A stretch of DNA of 5,070 bases from Pseudomonadota bacterium (GTDB taxonomy: Bacteria > Pseudomonadota > Gammaproteobacteria > Steroidobacterales > Steroidobacteraceae), in assembly GCA_023433465.1 (NCBI GenBank), contig JAEZCR010000240.1, positions 1 to 5,070 on the forward strand, read 5' to 3'. Positions 1-5,070 of this stretch are shown here, one piece after another. Position 1 is the first letter of the stretch, and every line of letters starts with the position of its first letter. The notes under the pieces were generated by a model that searched no databases, was not told the origin of the DNA, and worked only from the letters and a program-made list of their open reading frames with translations. A program made the position numbers and the translations under genes.

Positions 1-19
1 GCGCACGTTGGCGCGCGGT

Positions 20-2581
20 TCAGAAGTTGAAGCGAATCGAGCCCATCACCGTGCGCGGCGCGCCGATCGAATAGAAGCCGACCGAATTGCCGAGACCCGT
101 GCCCGAGCTGATGTTGCCGAAGTACTCCTCGTCGAGCAGGTTGATCACGTTGAAGCGCACTTCCGCGGATTCGAGGCCGGGGAAGCTGAACGTGTACCGC
201 GCGTCGAGATCCACGACCGTGTATCCGGGGGCGATCTCCGTGTTGAGGTCGGTGCCATAACGGTCGCCGACCTTCTTCGCCTGCAGACCGACGCGCAGGT
301 TCTCGGTGGCTTTGACGTCGACGCGCGCGCCGAACATCCACTTCGGCGTCTCGACCAGCGTCTTTCCGGCGGTCGGAATGGGCGTGGTCGAAGTCGGGAT
401 GTCGTCGAGCAGTTCGCTGTCGTTGTAAGCCACCGAAAGGCTCAGGTCCACGAGCTCGCCGAATCGCTGCCCGAGCTGGGCGTCGAAACCCTCGACCTTC
501 ACGTCGCCGACGTTGCGATCGACATTGAAGCCGAGCGCCTCGTCGAACGACGTCACGATCCGGTTCGTGTAGTCGATGCGATAGAGCGCGAGCGAGGCGA
601 TGGTGCGCGAGTTGTTCATGCGCCAGCCGATGTCGTAGGCCTTCGTCATTTCGGACTCGGGCGTCGGATGACCGATGCTGCCGTCGGACAGGCGGATGAC
701 CGAGTACAGGTTGTCCGTGCGCGGCGCCGACAGGCCTTCCGCGTACGACGCGTAGAACGAATGGTTGTCCCACGGTTTGAACGTGATGCCGGCGTTCGGA
801 AGGATGTCGTCGAACTCGACCTCATCCTCCCACGGCGGAATGAACTCCACCGCCGGCGTCATCGCGTTCGCGGCCGGCGCGAACGTCACATTGCCGTTCG
901 GCAGCGACGTCAGCGGCGCGCGGCTCGTGCACAACGCGCCGCCGCCGGCGCCGATCGTGCCCGAGGTGCCCGAACCGCCATTCGGCGTGTAGCAGTACTG
1001 GTTGAGCTCGCGCGTGAAGAACGGCGCGCGCACGCCGATCGCCGCGATCAGCTTGTCGTCCATGAATTCGGAGCGCCACTCGACCGCGTATTGCTGGAGT
1101 TCAGCCACCGAGAAGCGGTCGCGGCCACGCAGTTCGTCGCCGTCGGCGGCGAGCACGGGTCGGCCCTTGTTTCCGGCGAAGACGTTTTCGACGCCGGTGC
1201 CATCGTCGTTGATGTAGCCCCACTGCGCCGTCTGGCGATGGCTCGCGCGATCCCAGGAGACGGCGAAGCGCAGGATGTTGTCCTCGTTGATGTCCCAGAT
1301 CAGCGAGCTGGTCGCGCCCCAGCGCCGCGTGTTCGTGTTGTTGGGCGTGTGGAAGCGGACGGTGTCTAGGATGTCGCCGTCGCCGTTGAGGTCCCAGCCG
1401 GTCAGGTTGGTATTGCCGAGCACGCGCTTGTCGGGCGAGGTCGCCGAGGGCGTTTCCGCGATCGTCGTCGAACCGCCACCGTTGGCGAGCGTGTATTGCC
1501 AGGACGCATCGAAGGAAAGTCGCACGCTCTCGCCGAAATGCCACAGCGACTGCATGCGGAAGTTGCCCGTGTCCGACGGATTGATGCGCACGCCGTAGAA
1601 ATTGGTGCAGCTCGACGGATTCGCCAGGTTGTCCGTGGCCAGGAGACCCGGCTGGTTGGCCACCGGCTGCGCGTTCTCGTTGTCGACCGCGCCCGCGGTC
1701 GGCAGGTCGCGCGTGCAGGTCGGCAGGTTGTCGTAGTCGCGTCCGTAGGTTTCGAAGTTAGCGATGCTGGTCGTGCGGTAGAACGCGTTGCGGTTCTCGT
1801 TCCAGTGGCCCGCGAGGCTCACGAAGTTGTTGTTCTCGAAGTCCTGACGGACCATGAAGTTGAACTGCTTGCGCGTGAGTCCGCCGGGTCCCTTGAACTT
1901 GTCGTAGTCCTGGTAGGAAGCGGCGACGAACGCCTTCGTGCCCCAGGGACCCATTTCGCCCGTGTCGAGGCGCACGAGCCCGCGCATGAAATCGTTCTCG
2001 CCGTACGACACGACCGCGAAGCCGCCGAATTCCTGCGCCGGCCGGCGGGTCTTGTAGGCGACGGTGCCGCCGGTGGCGGAGGCGGTCGGACTGTCCACGT
2101 CCGTGGTGCCGAGGTTCACGTCGACCCGCTCGATGAGCTCGGGATCGAGCATCTGGTTCGGGTACAGCGAGTAGTTGCCCGAGTCGTTGAGCGGAATGCC
2201 GTCGAACGTCACAGAGACGCGCGAGCCGTCGAAGCCGCGGATGCGCAGGTTGCCGCCGGAACCGCCATAGGGATCCGAGTTGGTGAAGTTGACGCCGGGA
2301 ATCTGGTTCAGGCTCTGGAACACCGTCTGTCCGGACGCCTGCGAATCGAGGTATTCGCCGGTGAGCGTCACGCGCGATTTCGGCGCGGTCTGGTTGCTCA
2401 CGAGACCGATGTCGCGGACGCGGGTCGCCGACACGACGACTTCGGCCAGGTCATCTTCGATCGCCTCGGTGGCGGACGACTGCGCGAACGCGTTCTGGCC
2501 GACGCCGGCGCCTAACAAGATTGCGCTGGCAATGGCGGACTTGTGGAACCGAAGCAACAGTGCCCGGTGTGTGTTTCGCAT
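20..2581 (-). CDS. TonB-dependent outer-membrane receptor, substrate unknown (possibly nucleoside-related)
   Basis: This is an outer-membrane active transporter powered by TonB-ExbB-ExbD, 853 residues long. Residues 1-33 form a signal peptide: a basic start, a hydrophobic stretch at about 16-28, and AFA before Q34 as the likely cleavage site. A TonB-box-like segment (EVVVSATR, 47-54) follows almost at once, so there is no N-terminal STN signalling domain and no sign of FecR/sigma-type control. The plug spans about 55-178 and includes the typical IRGFDGSRV (114-122), an FDGIPLND segment (126-133), IERVDV (150-155) and TGGTV (170-174). The rest is a 22-strand-type beta-barrel with long loops, ending in the terminal aromatic Phe of SIRFNF. 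The start at 2581 is chosen because it opens the signal peptide and has a GGAG site 6 nt upstream. The frame stays open upstream to 2743, but those 54 residues do not look like protein and would bury the signal peptide. The family is certain; the substrate is not. Nucleoside uptake is inferred only from the adjacent nupC and tdk. Confidence 0.95.
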   Translation of the reverse strand: MRNTHRALLLRFHKSAIASAILLGAGVGQNAFAQSSATEAIEDDLAEVVVSATRVRDIGLVSNQTAPKSRVTLTGEYLDSQASGQTVFQSLNQIPGVNFTNSDPYGGSGGNLRIRGFDGSRVSVTFDGIPLNDSGNYSLYPNQMLDPELIERVDVNLGTTDVDSPTASATGGTVAYKTRRPAQEFGGFAVVSYGENDFMRGLVRLDTGEMGPWGTKAFVAASYQDYDKFKGPGGLTRKQFNFMVRQDFENNNFVSLAGHWNENRNAFYRTTSIANFETYGRDYDNLPTCTRDLPTAGAVDNENAQPVANQPGLLATDNLANPSSCTNFYGVRINPSDTGNFRMQSLWHFGESVRLSFDASWQYTLANGGGSTTIAETPSATSPDKRVLGNTNLTGWDLNGDGDILDTVRFHTPNNTNTRRWGATSSLIWDINEDNILRFAVSWDRASHRQTAQWGYINDDGTGVENVFAGNKGRPVLAADGDELRGRDRFSVAELQQYAVEWRSEFMDDKLIAAIGVRAPFFTRELNQYCYTPNGGSGTSGTIGAGGGALCTSRAPLTSLPNGNVTFAPAANAMTPAVEFIPPWEDEVEFDDILPNAGITFKPWDNHSFYASYAEGLSAPRTDNLYSVIRLSDGSIGHPTPESEMTKAYDIGWRMNNSRTIASLALYRIDYTNRIVTSFDEALGFNVDRNVGDVKVEGFDAQLGQRFGELVDLSLSVAYNDSELLDDIPTSTTPIPTAGKTLVETPKWMFGARVDVKATENLRVGLQAKKVGDRYGTDLNTEIAPGYTVVDLDARYTFSFPGLESAEVRFNVINLLDEEYFGNISSGTGLGNSVGFYSIGAPRTVMGSIRFNF

Positions 2582-2587
2582 GGGGTT

Positions 2588-2591
2588 CTCC
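2588..2591 (-). promoter_or_regulatory. Ribosome binding site of the TonB-dependent receptor
   Basis: GGAG on the minus strand, 6 nt before the ATG at 2581. It decides the start codon in favour of the one that opens the signal peptide, against the longer open frame reaching 2743. Confidence 0.75.
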
Positions 2592-2638
2592 GTTTTCTTG
2601 CCGACGCCATCTCTGCGGCATTGCGGCTTTGTTGGAGT

Positions 2639-2660
2639 ACACGTTAATGACATGACGTGT
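2639..2660. promoter_or_regulatory. Inverted repeat, candidate operator of the receptor gene
   Basis: Perfect 6-bp arms ACACGT (2639-2644) and ACGTGT (2655-2660) are separated by 10 bp, TAATGACATG, which also contains the direct repeat ATGAC-ATGAC running into the right arm. The 22-bp length and dyad symmetry suit a dimeric helix-turn-helix regulator. It covers the -10 hexamer and much of the spacer of the candidate promoter, where a bound repressor would block transcription. I do not recognise the regulator. It does not match the CRP consensus (TGTGA-N6-TCACA). Confidence 0.4.
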
Positions 2661-2669
2661 GAGTTACAA
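2641..2669 (-). promoter_or_regulatory. Candidate sigma70-type promoter for the receptor gene
   Basis: On the minus strand, TTGTAA (2664-2669, 4 of 6 matches to the -35 consensus) is followed after exactly 17 nt by TAACGT (2641-2646, 3 of 6 matches to the -10 consensus). Transcription would start near 2634, giving a leader of about 50 nt. The match is weak, as expected for a promoter that is regulated or needs an activator, and it could be chance. It gains some support from lying in the most AT-rich part of the intergenic region and from the inverted repeat that overlaps it. Confidence 0.35.
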
Positions 2670-2684
2670 CCGGGAAAGTGCTGC

Positions 2685-2717
2685 TTGCTGCGCTTGCGCA
2701 ACAGCGGTGCGCAGCAA
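2685..2717 (-). other. Stem-loop downstream of tdk, possible weak terminator or mRNA-stabilising hairpin
   Basis: Perfect 9-bp arms TTGCTGCGC (2685-2693) and GCGCAGCAA (2709-2717) enclose a 15-nt loop that itself contains the palindrome TTGCGCAA. In the minus-strand transcript it lies 67-99 nt after the tdk stop codon and ends before the candidate receptor promoter, the right place for the end of the nupC-tdk message. No clear run of T follows it (only a TTT within ACTTTCCC), so it is not a classical intrinsic terminator. It could protect the 3' end or act with Rho. Confidence 0.4.
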
Positions 2718-2784
2718 TGCGCGCACGATGCTTCGAGGTGCAAGGCGGTGAGCTGTACGAATCTTGCGCAGTCCGCGCGTTACC

Positions 2785-3375
2785 TCAGGCAGGAATCGTC
2801 GCGCCCGCAAGAGCTTGCGAAAAATGCTTCCTGCACAGCGGCACGTATCGCTCGTTGCCGCCGATCTCGATCTGCTGTCCCTCGCGTTCCGCCGTGCCGT
2901 CGCTCTTGACACGCACGACCATGATGGCCTTGCGGCCGCAATGGCAGATGGTCTTGATCTCGACCAGGTTGTCCGCCCATGCGAGCAGTTGCGCGCTGCC
3001 GGGGAACAACTCGCCGCGGAAATCCGTGCGCAGTCCGTAACACAACACCGGGATGTTGAGTTCGTCGACCACGGCGGCGAGTTGCTTGACCTGCTCCGGA
3101 GTCAGGAATTGCGACTCGTCGACGAGGATGCACGCGAGCGGAGAGCGCATGTGCTCGCGCGCGATCTCGGTCCGCAGGTTGAGCCCGGGGTGGAAGTGGC
3201 GCGCCTCGCGATCGATGCCGATGCGCGAGTGGATGCGGCCGCCCTGCCGGTCGTCGAGCTTCGCGGTGTAGAGCAGGGTGCGCATGCCGCGCTCTTCGTA
3301 GTTGTGCCCGGCCTGCAGCAGCGCGGTGGATTTGCCCGCGTTCATCGTCGAGTAATAGAAGTAGAGCTTGGCCAT
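2785..3375 (-). CDS. tdk: Thymidine kinase, type II (TK1-like)
   Basis: The protein phosphorylates thymidine (and deoxyuridine) with ATP to give dTMP in the cytoplasm, the trapping step of thymidine salvage. It is 196 residues, close to the E. coli enzyme (about 205), and it resembles that enzyme along its whole length. Visible motifs are the P-loop NAGKST at 12-17, the DESQF box at 86-90 with E87 as the likely catalytic base, and LCYGLRTDFRGELF at 111-124. The structural zinc site is C144, C146, C181 and H184, within the TICHCGRKA and CRKH segments, and the IGGNERY segment of the thymidine-binding lasso is at 171-177. The ATG at 3375 gives the expected MAKLYFYYS start. It has only a modest GGAA at 3383-3386, 7 nt upstream. 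The gene begins 16 bp after the nupC stop, so the two are very probably co-transcribed and coupled in function. All key residues are intact. Confidence 0.97.
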   Translation of the reverse strand: MAKLYFYYSTMNAGKSTALLQAGHNYEERGMRTLLYTAKLDDRQGGRIHSRIGIDREARHFHPGLNLRTEIAREHMRSPLACILVDESQFLTPEQVKQLAAVVDELNIPVLCYGLRTDFRGELFPGSAQLLAWADNLVEIKTICHCGRKAIMVVRVKSDGTAEREGQQIEIGGNERYVPLCRKHFSQALAGATIPA

Positions 3376-3391
3376 GGGCGCGTTCCGTCCG

Positions 3392-4639
3392 TCAGAAGCG
3401 TGACACGATGCCGACGACCGCGCCGGCCATGCAAGAGGCCAGCGTCGCGGCGTACAGCGCGCGGAAGCCCAGGCTGATGAGGTCCGGGCGCCGCTCGGGG
3501 CACATCGCGCCGATGCCGGAAATCTGGATGCCGACGCTCGACAGGTTGGCGAAGCCGCACACAGCGTACAGCGCGATCAGCTTGCTGGTCTCCGACAAGG
3601 TGCCCGGCGCCATGTTCTGCAGGTTCACGTATGCGATGAATTCGTTGAGCACGGTCTTCACGCCGAGCAGCGAACCGACGGTCGCAGCCTCGCTCCAAGG
3701 CACACCCATGAGCCAGGCGATCGGCGCGAACAGCCAGCCCACGAAGCGCTCCATCGTCAGCGGCTCGCCGCCGATGCTGATGAAACTGATCATGCCGTTG
3801 ATCAGCGCGACCAGAGCGATCGCGACGATGAGGATCGCGAGGATGTGCAGGTAGATGTTGAGACCGTCCGAGGTGCCGCGGGTGACGGCGTCCATCGAGC
3901 TTTCGTAGACGCGCGGCGGCTTCTCCAATTCCTGCGAGCTGTCGTTCCCCTCCGGGATCATCACGTGCGCGAACAGGATGGCCGCGGGCACGGACATGAT
4001 GGACTTCGTGATGAGTTGTCCCAGGACGCCCTCGATCTGCTCGCCGAGCATGGCCGAGTAGATGACCATCACCGATCCGGCGATGGTCGCCATGCCCGCG
4101 GTCATGATGAGCAGCAGTTCGTAACGCGTCATGCGTGCGAGATACGGGCGCACCAGCAGCGGCGCCTCGATCTGACCCATGAAGATGTTGGCCGTCGCGA
4201 CCAGGCCCGCGGGTCCGCGCGTGCCGAGCGCGCGTTCGAAGATCACCGAGATGCCGCGGATGACGAGCGGCAGGATCCGCCAGTACCACAGCAGCGCCGA
4301 GATGGCCGACATCACGATGACGAGCGGCAGGATCTGGAACGCGAAGACGGTGATGAAGCCGGGATTGGTCACGTCGAAGGGCGGTGTGCCGCCGCCGAGG
4401 AATCCGTAGACGAACGAGGTTCCCTGCACGGTGGCCGCGCCGAGCGCGCCGACGGCGCGATTCACGTACTGGAGGCCGTCACGGATCCCGGGCGCCTTGA
4501 GCAGCAACCCGCAGATGATGAACTGCAGCAGGATCGCGAATGCGATGAGCTTGTAGTTGATGCGCCGCCAGTTGGTGCTGAAAGGCATCGCGAGCGCGAC
4601 GAACACGAGGATTCCGAACAGGGCCTGTACAACCGACAT
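3392..4639 (-). CDS. nupC: Concentrative nucleoside transporter (NupC/CNT family)
   Basis: This is an inner-membrane nucleoside importer driven by a cation gradient, 415 residues, the family's usual bacterial length. The topology fits the Vibrio cholerae CNT fold: N-terminal helices (1-48), an interfacial segment with GTSFVYG (73-79), re-entrant hairpin HP1 with GQIEAPLLVRPYL (155-167), helices to about 229, a hydrophilic loop (230-258), hairpin HP2 with NEFIAY (332-337), the CGFANLSSVGI helix (361-371), and a last helix at 391-413. Compared from memory with vcCNT, the nucleoside-binding residues G155, Q156, E158, V190, E333, N365 and S368 are present. Position 157 is Ile where vcCNT has Thr. 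N151 and T185 fall at the sodium-site side chains, so sodium coupling is likely. The ATG at 4637-4639 has GAGG 8 nt upstream. The gene lies 50 bp after the oxygenase gene and 16 bp before tdk. The family is certain. The exact substrate range is not, and the symbol nupC is used in the family sense. Confidence 0.93.
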   Translation of the reverse strand: MSVVQALFGILVFVALAMPFSTNWRRINYKLIAFAILLQFIICGLLLKAPGIRDGLQYVNRAVGALGAATVQGTSFVYGFLGGGTPPFDVTNPGFITVFAFQILPLVIVMSAISALLWYWRILPLVIRGISVIFERALGTRGPAGLVATANIFMGQIEAPLLVRPYLARMTRYELLLIMTAGMATIAGSVMVIYSAMLGEQIEGVLGQLITKSIMSVPAAILFAHVMIPEGNDSSQELEKPPRVYESSMDAVTRGTSDGLNIYLHILAILIVAIALVALINGMISFISIGGEPLTMERFVGWLFAPIAWLMGVPWSEAATVGSLLGVKTVLNEFIAYVNLQNMAPGTLSETSKLIALYAVCGFANLSSVGIQISGIGAMCPERRPDLISLGFRALYAATLASCMAGAVVGIVSRF

Positions 4640-4647
4640 CGTCGAGA

Positions 4648-4651
4648 CCTC
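4648..4651 (-). promoter_or_regulatory. Ribosome binding site of the nucleoside transporter
   Basis: GAGG (within AAGAGGT) on the minus strand, 8 nt before the ATG at 4639. The 50-bp gap between the oxygenase stop and this start holds no recognisable hairpin terminator and no convincing promoter, which favours read-through from the oxygenase gene. Confidence 0.65.
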
Positions 4652-4689
4652 TTGTTGTTGTCGCGGGGCTGTTGCTTTTCTGGGGGTAG

Positions 4690-5070
4690 CTATATGAGCT
4701 TGATCTCGCGCAGCCGCTCCTGCAGGAACTCGTGCGCGGTGATCGGCTCTGGAAACTGGTCCGGATGCCGCGCGTCGACGTATTGCGGCAGCGTCCTGAT
4801 CAGGAAATCGGGATTAAAGTGCAGGAAGAACGGCAGCGAGTAACGCGCGTTGGTCGCGCGTTCGCGCGGCGGGTTCACCACGCGGTGCGTCGTCGAACGC
4901 AGGTGACCGTTCGTGAGCCGCTGCAGCATGTCGCCCACGTTGCAGACGAGTGAGCCCGGCGGCGGGTTGATCGGCAGCCACTCGCCTCTTTTCGACAACA
5001 CCTCGAGTCCCGGCTCTTCCGCGCCGAGCAGCAACGTGATGACGTTGATGTCCTCGTGCGCGCCCGCGCG
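4690..5070 (-). CDS. 2-oxoglutarate/Fe(II)-dependent oxygenase, isopenicillin N synthase-like family (C-terminal part)
   Basis: The gene runs off the right edge; 126 residues and the TAG stop are inside, of a protein usually 300-350 residues long. The part seen holds the catalytic half of the jelly-roll fold. Counting from the first residue in the window, the iron ligands are H5 and D7 (HEDINVITLLL) and H62 (TTHRVVNP). R76-x-S78 (RYSLPFF) would bind the carboxylate of 2-oxoglutarate. PPPGSLVCNVGDMLQRLTNG (36-55) is the strand-turn segment typical of this family. The spacing from the distal His to the Arg is 14, longer than the 9-10 I recall for isopenicillin N synthase. There is no Met/TTG start to choose: the frame stays open to the edge, and the TTG at 5034 is internal because the HxD motif lies upstream of it. 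Such enzymes oxidise small molecules with O2, releasing succinate and CO2. The substrate cannot be read from this half. Its place just upstream of nupC and tdk suggests a nucleoside- or base-related substrate, which is inference. Confidence 0.9.
   Translation of the reverse strand, partial: RAGAHEDINVITLLLGAEEPGLEVLSKRGEWLPINPPPGSLVCNVGDMLQRLTNGHLRSTTHRVVNPPRERATNARYSLPFFLHFNPDFLIRTLPQYVDARHPDQFPEPITAHEFLQERLREIKLI

Noticed and set aside
8..1369. Long plus-strand open frame of 453 codons
   Set aside because: It lies opposite the receptor gene. Its translation is dominated by Arg, Val, Ala, Asp and Glu with no domain, as expected of an antisense frame in GC-rich DNA. The minus frame has clear receptor motifs throughout.
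1496..2515. Plus-strand open frame of 339 codons
   Set aside because: It is antisense to the receptor plug and N-terminus, with the same biased composition and no recognisable motif.
2582..2743. 54-residue N-terminal extension of the receptor gene
   Set aside because: It would place a signal peptide inside the protein and overlap the hairpin, promoter and operator-like repeat. The ATG at 2581 has its own ribosome binding site.
2764..3477. Plus-strand open frame of 237 codons over tdk
   Set aside because: The minus strand encodes a complete thymidine kinase with every key motif. The plus frame has none.
3342..4289. Minus-strand open frame of 315 codons overlapping nupC in another frame
   Set aside because: It is a shifted frame of nupC, rich in Arg, His, Gly and Ala, with no membrane segments or motifs.
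3845..4843. Plus-strand open frame of 332 codons
   Set aside because: It is antisense to nupC and the oxygenase end. Its His/Arg/Asp-rich translation mirrors hydrophobic membrane codons.
4690..5034. TTG at 5034 as the start of a small complete gene
   Set aside because: The frame continues to the window edge, and the iron-binding HxD motif lies just upstream of 5034, so the TTG is an internal Leu codon.

Overview
The window is GC-rich bacterial DNA, densely coded on the minus strand only. It holds three complete genes and one gene cut by the right edge. The tdk product closely resembles the enterobacterial type II thymidine kinase. The transporter is a CNT protein of the Vibrio/animal type. 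The large TonB-dependent receptor is of a kind common in Xanthomonadales-like gammaproteobacteria and in sphingomonads. Together these suggest a GC-rich proteobacterium, most likely a gammaproteobacterium near Xanthomonadales/Steroidobacterales. That placement is inference; no rRNA or other marker is present.

Layout in the direction of transcription (right to left): (1) 5070-4690, the C-terminal 126 residues of an isopenicillin-N-synthase-like 2-oxoglutarate/Fe(II) oxygenase; (2) a 50-bp gap; (3) 4639-3392, a concentrative nucleoside transporter (NupC/CNT family); (4) a 16-bp gap; (5) 3375-2785, thymidine kinase (tdk); (6) a 203-bp intergenic region with a 9-bp-stem hairpin, a candidate promoter and an inverted repeat that looks like an operator; (7) 2581-20, an 853-residue TonB-dependent outer-membrane receptor. 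The 19 bases left of the receptor stop codon show nothing recognisable. There are no RNA genes, mobile elements or CRISPR arrays.

The genes fit a nucleoside-scavenging locus. The receptor could bring a nucleoside-type substrate across the outer membrane, the CNT protein would carry nucleosides across the inner membrane, and Tdk would trap thymidine as dTMP. The oxygenase is the unexplained partner. Members of its superfamily hydroxylate thymine and pyrimidine deoxynucleosides in fungi, so a role in nucleoside or base oxidation is a testable guess. The tight oxygenase-nupC-tdk spacing suggests one transcript, while the receptor probably has its own regulated promoter.
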